64,000 nt of DNA. Origin: Pseudomonas sp. StFLB209 (lineage in GTDB: Bacteria; Pseudomonadota; Gammaproteobacteria; Pseudomonadales; Pseudomonadaceae). The stretch is from assembly GCF_000829415.1 (NCBI RefSeq), contig NZ_AP014637.1, positions 1,562,001 through 1,626,000 of the forward strand, given 5' to 3'. Below are positions 1 to 10,438 of the stretch, piece by piece (within the stretch, counting starts at the first letter, position 1; every line of letters starts with the position of its first letter). The translations under genes were made by a program, and so were the position numbers. Under the pieces are notes generated by a model. It searched no databases and was not told the DNA's origin. It worked only from the letters and a program-made list of their open reading frames with translations.

Positions 1-1120
1 CGAGCAACTCGTCACCGCGACCGCCATGGCGGTACTCGGGATTGACCGCAAGGCACGCCAGCTCGCCCGCCTGGGAGTCGGCAATCGGGTAGAGCGCCGC
101 ACAGGCAATGATCATCCCTTCACGTTCGACCACGCTGAACTGCTCGATCTCGCGCTCCAGCACTTCACGCGAGCGGCGGACCAGAATGCCCTGCTCTTCC
201 AACGGCGTGATCAGCTCGATCAGGCCACCGACGTCTTCGATACCGGCTTCACGTACACGCTCGAATTGCTCCTGAGCGACCAGGGTGCCGCCACCGTCGC
301 GGGTGAACAGTTCGGTCAACAGCGAGCCGTTCTCGACGTAGCTGACGATATGGCTACGGCCCACCCCGCCACGGCACGCTTCGGCCGCCGCGTCGAGCAG
401 TTCGGCCTGGTAGCTGCTGCTGCCCAGCCGTTGCAGATGCGCCGGGACCTGCTGCGGACGCAGTTCACGAACCAGCCTGCCGCTGTCGTCCAGCAAGCCT
501 TGTTCGGCGCCGAACAGCAGCAGTTTGTCGGCCCCCAGATCAATCGCCACCCGAGTTGCGACATCTTCACAGGCCAGGTTGAACACCTCACCGGTGGGCG
601 AATAGCCCAGCGGCGACATCAACACGATATGGCGCTCGTCAAGCAGACGGTTGATACCTTTACGGTCGACCCGGCGTACTTCGCCGGTGTGCAGATAATC
701 AACACCGTCGAGCACACCGATTGGCCGGGCAGTGACCAGGTTGCCACTGGTCACCCGCAGGCGCGAGCCCTGCATCGGCGAGTTGGCGATGTCCATCGAC
801 AGCTTGGCTTCGATGGCGATGCGCAGGCCACCCACTGCGTCGATCACGCACTCCAACGTCTCGGCATCGGTAATGCGCAGGTCGCGGTGGTAGCGTGGCT
901 GCAGGCCGCGCTGGGCCAGGCGGTTTTCAATCTGTGGGCGGGTGCCATGCACCAGCACCAGACGCACGCCCATACTGTGCAGCAGCACCAGGTCGTGGAC
1001 GATATTGCCGAAGTTCGGGTGTTCGATCCCGTCGCCGGGCAGCAACACCACAAAGGTGCAGTCCCGGTGGGCATTGATATAAGGAGACGCGTGACGCAGC
1101 CAGTTGACGTATTCGGGCAT
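1..1120 (-). CDS. argA: N-acetylglutamate synthase (partial, C-terminus outside window)
   Basis: This enzyme acetylates glutamate with acetyl-CoA, the first step of arginine synthesis, in the cytoplasm. About 373 codons are visible, opening MPEYVNWLRHASPYI. An amino-acid-kinase-like domain fills the first ~290 residues and a GNAT acetyltransferase domain follows. The family is about 430 residues long, so roughly 60 residues are missing beyond the left edge. The ATG at 1120 is chosen because it gives the conserved family N-terminus; no strong Shine-Dalgarno is visible. The gene lies downstream of argE on the same strand, so the two arginine genes may share transcription. Identification is firm from family knowledge; no alignment was run. 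Confidence 0.95.
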   Translation of the reverse strand, partial: MPEYVNWLRHASPYINAHRDCTFVVLLPGDGIEHPNFGNIVHDLVLLHSMGVRLVLVHGTRPQIENRLAQRGLQPRYHRDLRITDAETLECVIDAVGGLRIAIEAKLSMDIANSPMQGSRLRVTSGNLVTARPIGVLDGVDYLHTGEVRRVDRKGINRLLDERHIVLMSPLGYSPTGEVFNLACEDVATRVAIDLGADKLLLFGAEQGLLDDSGRLVRELRPQQVPAHLQRLGSSSYQAELLDAAAEACRGGVGRSHIVSYVENGSLLTELFTRDGGGTLVAQEQFERVREAGIEDVGGLIELITPLEEQGILVRRSREVLEREIEQFSVVEREGMIIACAALYPIADSQAGELACLAVNPEYRHGGRGDELL

Positions 1121-1246
1121 AACCGTAAAAGCCTGTAAAAAGTTGGACGAAAGACAGAAACACGCACAACGCAGTGGTGGTTATCGTCGGAACAGGCCTG
1201 GCAACACGCGCAGTCTCCTTATGTTTGTGAATTTGGACCGGAGCGC

Positions 1247-2395
1247 TTATTGGGGCGTCAGGCAGTAATGTTCAATCAGTTGTCTCAACAGACGCACTGT
1301 AGGCTGCAAACGTGACATTTCCAGATACTCGCCCGGCTGGTGCGCACAGGCGATGTCGCCAGGGCCGAGTACCAGCGTCTCGCAGCCAAGCTGCTGAAGA
1401 TAAGGCGCTTCGGTGCCAAATGCCACCGCTGCGGCCGTATGACCTGTCAGACGCTCGGCCAGCCGGACCAGTTCCGCATCGGCCGGCTGCTCGAACGGCG
1501 AGCACTCGGGGAACAGCGGCTGGTAGTCGATGCTGACCTGATGACGCTCGGCCAGCGGTTGTAGTTTCTGACGAATCAGCGAGCGCAAAATTTCGGGGTC
1601 CATGCCCGGCAGTGGCCGCAGGTCGAACTCCAGCGAGCACTGGCCACAGATGCGGTTGGGGTTGTCACCGCCATGAATGCAGCCCAGGTTGAGGGTCGGC
1701 TGCGGCACGCTGAATTGCGGATTGTGGTACTCGGCCTGCCATTGCGCGCGTAAACCCTTGAGGTCGCTGATCACATCGTGCATCGCTTCCAGCGCACTAT
1801 GGCCCAGACGCGGATCGGAGGAATGGCCGCTGCGCCCGAGGATATCGATACGCTCCATCATCACGCCTTTGTGCAGACGAATCGGTCGCAGCCCGGTCGG
1901 CTCGCCGATCACCGCCCCACGTCCCAGAGGCCGCCCCGCCTCGGCCAGGGCACGGGCCCCGGCCATCGAGCATTCTTCGTCACAGGTGGCCAGAATCAAC
2001 AGCGGCTGCTTGAACGGCTGGTCCAGCAGAGGCAGTACCGCCTCGATGATCAGCGCGAAGAAGCCTTTCATGTCGCAGCTGCCCAAGCCGACCCAGCGAC
2101 CGTCAACTTCTGTGAGCTTCAGCGGATCGGTCTGCCACAGGGCCTCGTCATAGGGCACGGTGTCGCTGTGCCCGGCCAGCACCAGACCGCCAGGGCCACT
2201 GCCGTAGGTGGCGAGCAGGTTGAACTTGCCGGGCGAAATGGTCTGGATTTCACAGGCGAAGCCCAGTTCATCGAGCCAGCCGGCCAGCAGGTCGATGACC
2301 GGCCGGTTGGACTGATCCAGCGCCGGCTGGGTGCAACTCACCGAGGGGGTGGCGATCAGCGCAGCGAACTGCTCTTTCATGGATGGCAAAGGCAT
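1247..2395 (-). CDS. argE: Acetylornithine deacetylase
   Basis: This cytoplasmic M20-family metallohydrolase removes the acetyl group from N-acetylornithine to give ornithine. The 382-residue protein has the usual family length. The first metal ligand lies in the GHSDTVP motif (near residue 77), the GSCDMKG motif carries the bridging Asp, and a DEECSM motif carries the catalytic Glu. The ATG at 2395 has AAGGAA about 9 bases upstream; the internal Met at codon 6 lacks one. The gene precedes argA by 126 bases on the same strand. It is divergent from the CYTH gene, leaving a 145-base promoter region. Confidence 0.96.
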   Translation of the reverse strand: MPLPSMKEQFAALIATPSVSCTQPALDQSNRPVIDLLAGWLDELGFACEIQTISPGKFNLLATYGSGPGGLVLAGHSDTVPYDEALWQTDPLKLTEVDGRWVGLGSCDMKGFFALIIEAVLPLLDQPFKQPLLILATCDEECSMAGARALAEAGRPLGRGAVIGEPTGLRPIRLHKGVMMERIDILGRSGHSSDPRLGHSALEAMHDVISDLKGLRAQWQAEYHNPQFSVPQPTLNLGCIHGGDNPNRICGQCSLEFDLRPLPGMDPEILRSLIRQKLQPLAERHQVSIDYQPLFPECSPFEQPADAELVRLAERLTGHTAAAVAFGTEAPYLQQLGCETLVLGPGDIACAHQPGEYLEMSRLQPTVRLLRQLIEHYCLTPQ

Positions 2396-2540
2396 GGATG
2401 ACGGTTCCTTGAGGCTTGCGGACCATCATAGGGGTATAACGCGTCAGGAATAAACCGCCTGCGTCCTGTAAACTACAGCGCTTCGCCGCCATGCCCATGG
2501 CTGCCCGTTCACCAGCACCCGCGTTTGGATCGCCCCGGCC

Positions 2541-3908
2541 ATGCAGAAAGAAACCGAAATCAAACTCCGCGTCAGCCGCGAGACCCTCGCCGCCCTGCGC
2601 GATCACCCCCTGCTGAAAAAACGCAACAAGAGTGGCTGGGAGCGCCTGGAACTGACCAACCAGTATTTCGACACCCCGGAGCGCGATCTGGCCCGGGCCA
2701 AGGTCGCGCTGCGCATCCGTCGCGATGGCGAGCAACTCATCCAGACCCTCAAGACCCGTGGCCAGAGCGTCGCCGGGCTGTCCGAGCGCAATGAATTCAA
2801 CTGGGATATCGCCAAACCCAAGCTGGACCTGAAAAAGCTCGACGGCCAATGCTGGCCCGAGCAACTGGCCGAACTGGACAAGAAAACCATCAAACCGCTG
2901 TTCACCACCGACTTCGTGCGTGAAAAAGCCGAAATCGCCTGGGGCCGTGGCAAGGCCAAGGTGGTGATTGAAGCCGCCCTGGATCTGGGTCAGGTGGTGG
3001 CCGGCAAGCAGAAAGAAGAAATCTGCGAGCTGGAGCTGGAACTGCGCGAAGGCGAGCCTGACGCATTGCTGGAACTTGCCGCCGAGCTGGCCGCCAGCCT
3101 GCCATTGATGCCATGCGATATCAGCAAGGCCGAGCGCGGCTATCGCCTGTTCGACGCCGGCAGTTATTCGCTGAGCCTCAAGGCTCCGCAACTGACGGCC
3201 GAAACCAGCCTGGACGACGCCTACACTGCCCTGGCCTGGCACCTGCTGGGCAGCAGCCAGCGGCTGGCCGAGCAGTACCGTTTCAACGGCCACTGGCGCC
3301 TGCTGCAAGAGTGGGTCGGGCTGCTGGCTGAGCTGCGCGCCCTGACCGGCAGCCTGGGCCAGTGCGCCCCGCGCAGCACCACCAACAGCCTGCGAACTGC
3401 ACTGGATGCGCTGCTCGAAGACTGGCGCCCGCTGGTCCAGGCCGGCCAGGAAGATGCTGACGTGCGTAGCGCCGCCCACGAGCAGTTCCTTGAAGAGCTG
3501 CAAGACACGCGCTGGGGCGAATTCTCGCTGAGCACCTCACGCTGGCTGCTGGCTCGCGGCTGGACCGTCGAGCGCAACAAGCGCGGCGCACGCCTGGGCG
3601 TCGTGCCGCTGGGCAACTGGCTGCCGACCCTGCTGGCCGCCGAGGCCAGCGCACTGCAACTGGACCGCTACCAGCAGCAACCTGAAGACCTGGCCGAGCA
3701 ATTGCCGCGCATCGAGCGCATCCAGGTCTGGCTGCACTGGGCCCGTGGCGTGCTGGAACTGCCCGAGCTGGATCGCCTGTACGGCGAGTTGAACAAGCTG
3801 GAGCAACTGGCCAACCAGGACATCAGCGACGAAGTGCTTGCCGAACGTGTCAGCCAGGCGCTGATCGTCACCCAGACCAAGGCCTGGAGGCAGTTGTTGC
3901 GCGGCTGA
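2541..3908 (+). CDS. CYTH-domain protein, probable inorganic triphosphatase (YgiF-like)
   Basis: The protein probably hydrolyses inorganic triphosphate or a similar triphosphorylated substrate in the cytoplasm. The N-terminal ~200 residues form a CYTH domain: the signature ETEIK is at residues 4-8, and further charged strands (RIRRDGE, LELELRE) fit the acidic/basic tunnel. The remaining ~250 residues are helical and sit where YgiF-type proteins carry a CHAD domain, but the histidine-rich CHAD pattern is weak, so that half is only tentatively assigned. It is transcribed divergently from argE and converges on the Lrp gene. No clear ribosome binding site precedes the ATG. Confidence 0.85.
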   Translation: MQKETEIKLRVSRETLAALRDHPLLKKRNKSGWERLELTNQYFDTPERDLARAKVALRIRRDGEQLIQTLKTRGQSVAGLSERNEFNWDIAKPKLDLKKLDGQCWPEQLAELDKKTIKPLFTTDFVREKAEIAWGRGKAKVVIEAALDLGQVVAGKQKEEICELELELREGEPDALLELAAELAASLPLMPCDISKAERGYRLFDAGSYSLSLKAPQLTAETSLDDAYTALAWHLLGSSQRLAEQYRFNGHWRLLQEWVGLLAELRALTGSLGQCAPRSTTNSLRTALDALLEDWRPLVQAGQEDADVRSAAHEQFLEELQDTRWGEFSLSTSRWLLARGWTVERNKRGARLGVVPLGNWLPTLLAAEASALQLDRYQQQPEDLAEQLPRIERIQVWLHWARGVLELPELDRLYGELNKLEQLANQDISDEVLAERVSQALIVTQTKAWRQLLRG

Positions 3909-3920
3909 GGGTCCTGCCGC

Positions 3921-4391
3921 TCAACGTCCTAACGGTAAACTGGTGGTGGATTTGATCTCCGACAGGGCCACGATCGAATTCACTTCCTGGATCCCAGGGA
4001 CCATCGACAGCTTGTCGAAGAAAAACTTCTCATAGGCTTCGATATCAGCGGTGACGATGCGCAACAGAAAGTCCACCGCCCCCATCAGCACGTAACACTC
4101 CAGCACCTCAGGAAACTCACGGATCGCGTCGGTGAATTCGGCAAAATTCGAACGGCCATGGGCATTGAGTTTCACTTCGGCAAAGATCTGCGTGTCCAGA
4201 CCAATCTTCTTGCGGTCCAGCAGGGTCACCTGACGGCGGATCACCCCTTCATCCTTGAGCCGCTGAATGCGTCGCCAGCACGGTGATTGTGACAGCCCTA
4301 CCTGCTCGGCAACCTGCGCACTGGACAGCGAAGCGTCCTCTTGCAGCAGCTTGAGGATCTTGCGGTCATAGGCATCCAGCTCAGTGTGCAT
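3921..4391 (-). CDS. Lrp/AsnC-family transcriptional regulator
   Basis: This is a DNA-binding regulator of the feast/famine family, which usually responds to an amino acid. Residues 1-60 form an AsnC-type helix-turn-helix (the LSQSPCWRRIQRL segment is the recognition helix). The rest is the RAM/ACT effector domain with conserved VLECYVLMGAVDFLL. The start is placed at the ATG at 4391, with an AAAGAGA-like site 8 bases upstream; a TTG two codons earlier is in frame but less likely. It is divergent from the 115-residue unknown protein at 4518 across a short promoter gap, so it may control that gene or itself. The effector is unknown. Confidence 0.93.
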   Translation of the reverse strand: MHTELDAYDRKILKLLQEDASLSSAQVAEQVGLSQSPCWRRIQRLKDEGVIRRQVTLLDRKKIGLDTQIFAEVKLNAHGRSNFAEFTDAIREFPEVLECYVLMGAVDFLLRIVTADIEAYEKFFFDKLSMVPGIQEVNSIVALSEIKSTTSLPLGR

Positions 4392-4517
4392 AAACAATTC
4401 TCTTTGATAGCTAATCTTGCTTTATCAATCCAAAATAAAGCCTGCAACCGCGATCATAGACCAGTATTTTCCCGATACGCATGCAAGAATTTCCTCACTT
4501 GCCCAGGAGACTCACGC

Positions 4518-4865
4518 ATGTCCAGCCTCGAAGCCTTTCCCGCTCCCGCCCACCGTCCAGATAGCTGGGCCGCCGGTAATGTTCATTGCTGTGTCCGCTA
4601 CCGGGTGCTGGCCGATGCCCAACCGGCGCTGTTGTGTCAGGTCCTGAACCTGCTCGCCATGCAGTATCTGGTGCCTCTTGAGGTCAATGTGCTGCGCCAG
4701 GACGACTGCCTGCGAATCGACGTGGCCGTCGACGGCCTGAGCGGGCATCGCGCGCAGGTCATCGGCGAAAAAATGCGTAACCTGATCGACGTCGAATCGG
4801 TCCAGTTACACAGGCTCGAACAGCCGCCGCAGCTGGCTCATGCAGCGGCATTGATCAGCGCGTGA
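4518..4865 (+). CDS. Conserved small protein of unknown function, ACT-like
   Basis: This 115-residue cytoplasmic protein has no signal peptide or membrane segment. The pattern of alternating strands and helices (CCVRYRVLADAQPALLCQVLNLLAMQYLVP, quoted here only by its ends CCVRYR and QYLVP) resembles a single ACT-type ligand-binding fold, which is inference. The start is the ATG at 4518, preceded by CAGGAGA about 7 bases upstream. Upstream in-frame codons would overlap the Lrp promoter region and are rejected. The head-to-head arrangement with an Lrp regulator suggests regulated expression linked to amino acids. Confidence 0.75.
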   Translation: MSSLEAFPAPAHRPDSWAAGNVHCCVRYRVLADAQPALLCQVLNLLAMQYLVPLEVNVLRQDDCLRIDVAVDGLSGHRAQVIGEKMRNLIDVESVQLHRLEQPPQLAHAAALISA

Positions 4866-4965
4866 GGGGGTAACACAAGACATTCCTGTTCACACAAGGG
4901 GGATAACACTGGCACCCTTGGGGTCTACGCTTGGATCAATTCCCGGACTCGCCCAAGGAACCTGC

Positions 4966-6750
4966 ATGGCTGTTCACGCCCATACCCCAACAGACCGCTG
5001 GCTCGACCTGAACGATCTGTTGCGCGAGCTGGTCGCACAGAATCATCTGAGCCAGACCGATGCCGAGGCGGCTGTCACCCAACGCCGCAGTGCCGCGAAT
5101 ATTCAGTTGCATCCGCTGGAATTTCTGGCCACCCAGCAATTCGACGACCTGGCGCGGCCGGGGCGCAAACTCGATCTGGAAACACTCACCGCCTGGCTCG
5201 CCGAGCAATGCGGCCAGCCATACATGCGCATCGACCCGCTGAAGATCAACGTGGCAGCCGTCACACCATTGATGTCCTATGCCTTTGCCCAGCGCCACCG
5301 GATTCTGGCCGTGGCCGTGGATCGCGAGGCGGTGACCATCGCCAGCGCCCAGCCCTATGTCAGCTCCTGGGAAGCCGACCTGTCACACGTACTCAAGCTG
5401 CCAATCAAGCGGGTAGTCGCCAACCCGGTCGATATCCAGCGCATGACCGTCGAGTTTTTCCGTCTGACCCGCTCGGTCAGCGGTGCCACGGCCACTGATC
5501 AGAAAATCAGCAATCTGGGCAACTTCGAACAATTGCTCAAACTCGGCTCCAGCGATCAGGAGCCCGATGCCAACGATGCGCATATCGTCACCATCGTCGA
5601 CTGGCTGTTTCAATACGCATTCCAGCAACGCGCCAGCGATATCCATATCGAACCACGCCGGGAAAGCGGCACCGTGCGTTTTCGCATCGACGGCGTGCTG
5701 CATAACGTCTATCAATTCCCGCCGCAGGTCACCATGGCGGTGGTCAGCCGCCTGAAAAGCCTGGGCCGGATGAACGTCGCAGAAAAGCGCAAACCCCAGG
5801 ATGGCCGGGTCAAGACCAGCACCCCGGATGGCAATGAGGTCGAACTGCGCCTGTCGACCCTGCCCACCGCGTTCGGTGAAAAACTGGTGATGCGGATCTT
5901 CGACCCCGAAGTGCTGCTCAAGGACTTCGACCAACTGGGTTTTTCCAGCGACGACCTGCGCCGCTGGCAGGGCATGACCCGCCAGCCCAACGGGATTATT
6001 CTGGTCACCGGGCCGACCGGGTCCGGCAAAACCACCACCCTGTACACCACGCTCAAGCAACTGGCGACCACGGAAGTCAACCTGTGCACCATCGAAGACC
6101 CCATCGAGATGGTCGAGCCGGCCTTCAACCAGATGCAGGTCCAGCACAATATCGACCTGACCTTTGCCAGCGGCATCCGGGCACTGATGCGCCAGGACCC
6201 GGACATCATCATGATCGGCGAGATTCGCGACCTGGAAACCGCTGAAATGGCCATTCAGGCCGCGCTGACCGGGCACCTGGTGCTCTCGACCCTGCACACC
6301 AACGATGCCCCCAGCGCCATCAGCCGCATGCTCGAACTGGGTGTGCCACACTACCTGCTCAAAGCCACGATTCTCGGGGTCATGGCCCAGCGCCTGGTGC
6401 GCACCCTGTGCCCGCACTGCAAAGCGCCGGTAGAGCTTGATGAGGCCGACTGGCAGGTGCTGACCCGCCCCTGGCAGGCACCGGTGCCCAGCGGTGCCTG
6501 CCGGGCCGTAGGCTGCGTCGAATGCCGGGACACCGGTTACCGGGGTCGCGCCGGGGTGTACGAAATCATGCTGATGTCCGACGCAGTCAAGGGGCTGATT
6601 TCTTCTGACCTGGACCTCACCGGGCTGCGCCGTCAGGCGTTCAAGGAGGGCATGCGTAGCCTGCGCCTGTCGGGCGCGCAAAAAATTGCAAATGGTTTGA
6701 CAACAATTGAAGAAGTCCTGCGGGTGACGCCGCAAAGCGAGCAACGCTAG
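4966..6750 (+). CDS. Orphan GspE/PilB-type secretion ATPase
   Basis: This 594-residue protein belongs to the type II secretion/type IV pilus assembly ATPase family, which powers pseudopilus or pilus assembly at the inner membrane. Seen in order: an N-terminal MshEN/GspE-N-like domain (~1-170), the Walker A motif GPTGSGKTTT near residue 350, an Asp box, Walker B (DIIMIGEIRD), the His box (STLHTND) and a zinc tetracysteine motif (CPHC near 482, CVEC near 517). The ATG at 4966 is chosen for its AAGGAA site; the longer open frame from 4918 lacks one. No other gsp or pil gene is nearby, so its partner machine is encoded elsewhere. Confidence 0.9.
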   Translation: MAVHAHTPTDRWLDLNDLLRELVAQNHLSQTDAEAAVTQRRSAANIQLHPLEFLATQQFDDLARPGRKLDLETLTAWLAEQCGQPYMRIDPLKINVAAVTPLMSYAFAQRHRILAVAVDREAVTIASAQPYVSSWEADLSHVLKLPIKRVVANPVDIQRMTVEFFRLTRSVSGATATDQKISNLGNFEQLLKLGSSDQEPDANDAHIVTIVDWLFQYAFQQRASDIHIEPRRESGTVRFRIDGVLHNVYQFPPQVTMAVVSRLKSLGRMNVAEKRKPQDGRVKTSTPDGNEVELRLSTLPTAFGEKLVMRIFDPEVLLKDFDQLGFSSDDLRRWQGMTRQPNGIILVTGPTGSGKTTTLYTTLKQLATTEVNLCTIEDPIEMVEPAFNQMQVQHNIDLTFASGIRALMRQDPDIIMIGEIRDLETAEMAIQAALTGHLVLSTLHTNDAPSAISRMLELGVPHYLLKATILGVMAQRLVRTLCPHCKAPVELDEADWQVLTRPWQAPVPSGACRAVGCVECRDTGYRGRAGVYEIMLMSDAVKGLISSDLDLTGLRRQAFKEGMRSLRLSGAQKIANGLTTIEEVLRVTPQSEQR

Positions 6751-6830
6751 TATCCGCGGCTTGGTGTCGATGCTCCATCCCACCGGCACCGGCCTGACAA
6801 GGATGGAACCTGCAAAAGGATAAGGACGTT

Positions 6831-7751
6831 ATGCCAACCGAAAGCATCGTCATTCTGCTATTTGTCGCGCTGGCAATTGCCATTGTATTGATGGGTTTCA
6901 AAGTGGTGCCTCAGGGTTATCAGTGGACCGTGGAGCGCTTCGGCCGCTACACCACTACCCTCAAGCCTGGCCTGAGCATCATCATCCCGGTGATGGACCG
7001 CATCGGGCACAAGATCAATGTGATGGAAAGCGTGCTCGATGTCCCGCCCCAGGAAGTCATTACCTCTGATAACGCCACGGTTGAAATCGACGCGGTGTGC
7101 TTCTACCAGGTAGTCAATGCCGCGCAAGCCGCCTACGAGGTCAACAACCTTCAACATGCCATCCGCAACCTGCTGCAGACCAACATCCGTACCGTACTCG
7201 GCTCCATGGAGCTGGACGCGATGCTCAGCCAGCGTGACAACATCAACGAACGCCTGCTGAGCATCGTCGATGAAGCCACTGCGCCATGGGGCACCAAGAT
7301 CACCCGGATCGAGATCAAGGACATCAGCCCGCCGCAAGACCTGATGGCCGCGATGTCCGGGCAGATGAAAGCCGAACGGATCAAGCGCGCGCAGATTCTT
7401 GAGGCTGAAGGCCTGCGGGCCTCGGCGATCCTGACCGCCGAGGGCAAGAAGCAGGCGCAGATTCTCGAAGCCGAAGGCAGCCGTCAGGCGGCCTTTCTTG
7501 AAGCTGAAGCCCGTGAGCGTCAGGCCGAAGCAGAAGCCCAGGCTACCCGAGTGGTGTCCGAAGCGATTGCCACCGGCAACGTGCAGGCCATCAACTACTT
7601 CGTCGCCCAAAAGTACGTCGAAGCGCTTGGCCAGCTGGCATCAGCCGACAACAGCAAAGTCGTGCTGATGCCGCTGGAGGCGACTCAGGTGATCGGTGCC
7701 GTGGGCGGTATTGGCGAGATCGTCAAAGCCACGTTCGATCGCAAGGCCTGA
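6831..7751 (+). CDS. SPFH/band-7 membrane protein (QmcA/paraslipin-like)
   Basis: This stomatin-type protein is anchored in the inner membrane by one N-terminal hydrophobic segment (residues ~5-25). It is followed by the SPFH domain ([16 protein letters not shown] onward) and a long Ala/Glu-rich coiled coil (~190-260). The family forms oligomeric rings in membrane microdomains and often partners with NfeD proteases or scaffolds. An NfeD-family gene follows after 10 bases, so the two form an operon. A GGATAAGGA-like sequence lies about 7 bases before the ATG. The length of 306 residues is normal. Confidence 0.93.
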   Translation: MPTESIVILLFVALAIAIVLMGFKVVPQGYQWTVERFGRYTTTLKPGLSIIIPVMDRIGHKINVMESVLDVPPQEVITSDNATVEIDAVCFYQVVNAAQAAYEVNNLQHAIRNLLQTNIRTVLGSMELDAMLSQRDNINERLLSIVDEATAPWGTKITRIEIKDISPPQDLMAAMSGQMKAERIKRAQILEAEGLRASAILTAEGKKQAQILEAEGSRQAAFLEAEARERQAEAEAQATRVVSEAIATGNVQAINYFVAQKYVEALGQLASADNSKVVLMPLEATQVIGAVGGIGEIVKATFDRKA

Positions 7752-7761
7752 GGCACACGTC

Positions 7762-8205
7762 ATGAACTGGCTGTATGAGCTGTCGTACTGGGACTGGCTG
7801 GCGCTGGGCACGGCGCTGCTGATCCTGGAAATATTCGGTGCAGGTGGCTATCTGCTGTGGATCGGCATCGCCGCAGCGGCGGTCGGCATCCTGACGTTCA
7901 TCATGCCAGAGCTGGGCTGGAGCTTGCAGTTGCTGTTGTTCGCTGTATTTGCGGTGCTGACAGCGGTGTACTGGTGGTACCGGCAGCGCAGTGCCGTCCG
8001 CCCGTCAGATCAGCCAGGGTTGAACATGCGTGGTCAGGAGCTGATCGGTCATGCGTTTGTCGTGCAACAGGCGATTGTCGACGGGCGTGGCAAGATCAAG
8101 GTCGGTGACAGCGTATGGATCGTGGTAGGCCCGGATGCTCCGGCCGGCAGCCGGGTCAAAGTGGTGAGCCAGGACGGCGCGGTGCTGCGCGTTGAGCTGG
8201 CCTAG
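7762..8205 (+). CDS. NfeD-family membrane protein (short type)
   Basis: This 147-residue partner of the SPFH protein upstream has about three membrane helices (roughly residues 10-80). A C-terminal OB-fold soluble domain follows, with the family's conserved pattern of a glycine-rich G-x-A turn and VVGPDAPAGSRVKV. The short NfeD type lacks the ClpP-like protease domain. The start is the ATG at 7762, 10 bases after the stop of the SPFH gene. Family knowledge says the OB domain modulates the SPFH oligomer; the specific role here is inferred. Confidence 0.88.
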   Translation: MNWLYELSYWDWLALGTALLILEIFGAGGYLLWIGIAAAAVGILTFIMPELGWSLQLLLFAVFAVLTAVYWWYRQRSAVRPSDQPGLNMRGQELIGHAFVVQQAIVDGRGKIKVGDSVWIVVGPDAPAGSRVKVVSQDGAVLRVELA

Positions 8206-8327
8206 GTAGCCGTTTGACTGCAAACACCGCTGGCCTGGCGCAGGGGCGAAAGCAGGCTTATGGAACTTGACGAGTGTTTCGGATCTCCAAGTTACTCGAA
8301 ATTCCATTTTCACTGGAGTACCTCACC

Positions 8328-8648
8328 ATGCGTCTGAAGCTTGCTGTCGCCACTTGTGCTCTGCTCTCCCTGCCCGTCGGTTCGGCCATGGCCGATGCCG
8401 GTTTCTGGCGGGATGTCATTTCTTCCGGGGCCACCACCGGCTCCACTTATCTGACGTTCAAAGACCATAAGCTGGTTGCCGCTGCCCAGGACGATGCCGG
8501 CAGCTTCGTCGCCAGCGAAGGCGGTATCCGTGGCCCCTATCTGGAAGCGGCCATTGCCCAGGTTCGCCAGGATAATCCAGGCCTGCAGGCCAACGACATG
8601 GAACTGGCCAACGCCATCCTTGCGCGTAATGCCGTGGCCCAGGAATAA
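8328..8648 (+). CDS. DUF2388-type small exported protein
   Basis: This 106-residue protein has a clear signal peptide (hydrophobic core to about residue 20, cleavage after SAMA), so it is periplasmic or secreted. The mature part contains the SSGATTGSTYLTFKDHK and GSFVASEGGIRGPYLEAA blocks typical of the Pseudomonas DUF2388/TIGR02448 family, which has no known function. The start at 8328 has TGGAGT upstream; an ORF from 8274 would place a non-secretory extension in front of the signal peptide. It is followed by a bidirectional terminator shared with gcvH. Confidence 0.85.
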   Translation: MRLKLAVATCALLSLPVGSAMADAGFWRDVISSGATTGSTYLTFKDHKLVAAAQDDAGSFVASEGGIRGPYLEAAIAQVRQDNPGLQANDMELANAILARNAVAQE

Positions 8649-8666
8649 CCACGGCCAGGCCGCAAT

Positions 8667-8698
8667 AAAAAATGCCGCTCACAAGAGCGGCATTTTTA
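8667..8698. terminator. Bidirectional rho-independent terminator
   Basis: A perfect 10-bp stem (AATGCCGCTC/GAGCGGCATT, loop ACAA) is flanked by A runs on the left and T runs on the right. It can therefore end transcription from both the DUF2388 gene and gcvH, which converge here. Confidence 0.92.
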
Positions 8699-8713
8699 TT
8701 CCAACGAGCAGGC

Positions 8714-9100
8714 TTATTCGCCCGTCAGTGCCTTGTAGGCATCAGCATCAAGCAACTTGGCCAGGTCGGCCTCAGCGTTCGATGGCTTGAGTTTGAAGAT
8801 CCATGCCTGGTAAGGCTCTTCGTTGAGCGACTCGGGACTGTCGGCCAGTTCTTCGTTGACTGCAATCACTTCGCCAGCCACCGGCGCGTAGATGTCCGAT
8901 GCGGCCTTGACCGACTCCACCACGCCTGCGGCATCACCGGCGGCGAATACTTTGCCCACTTCCGCCAGTTCGACGAATACCACGTCGCCCAGAGCCTGCT
9001 GCGCGTGATCGGAGATGCCCACGGTTACCGTGCCGTCAGCTTCCAGACGGGCCCACTCATGGCTTTCGGCGTAACGCAGATCGGCGGGAAAATTGCTCAT
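8714..9100 (-). CDS. gcvH: Glycine cleavage system H protein
   Basis: This is the lipoyl carrier of the glycine cleavage complex, shuttling the aminomethyl group between the P, T and L proteins. The 128-residue length is standard. The lipoylation lysine lies in the ESVKAAS motif near residue 65. The gene follows gcvT by 45 bases on the same strand and is co-transcribed. Unusually for this locus, gcvP does not follow: the next gene downstream is the convergent DUF2388 gene. Confidence 0.97.
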   Translation of the reverse strand: MSNFPADLRYAESHEWARLEADGTVTVGISDHAQQALGDVVFVELAEVGKVFAAGDAAGVVESVKAASDIYAPVAGEVIAVNEELADSPESLNEEPYQAWIFKLKPSNAEADLAKLLDADAYKALTGE

Positions 9101-9145
9101 TTGCTTATCCTCAAAATCATCAGGTCGGCGGTAGTCCGCATAAAA

Positions 9146-10228
<1,083 letters not shown>

Positions 10229-10438
10229 GGGTGTCTCCTTCCGGGCGTGGCGAAGATACAGGCCAGGCTTGGGCCGACGGGTCCCCCAATGACTCGGGGT
10301 TTACCGCAAATGAAAACCCGTGATGCCAACCCGGCCTGCATCGATTGCGGCGCATTGTAGCCGTATGAGCGGTGGCCCGCACCCGATGTGCAGTACCGGA
10401 AACATCGAGTGTCATTTCATCTGGCCACCAGCTCAAGC

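Noticed and set aside
26..1138. Long plus-strand open frame of 370 codons
   Set aside because: It is the antisense shadow of argA, whose minus-strand protein is clearly recognised.
5383..6789. Long minus-strand open frame of 468 codons
   Set aside because: It is the shadow of the GspE-type ATPase; no domain, start signal or coding pattern supports it.
10229..10438. Possible glycine riboswitch ahead of gcvT
   Set aside because: No convincing aptamer core or tandem arrangement was found by eye on the minus strand.
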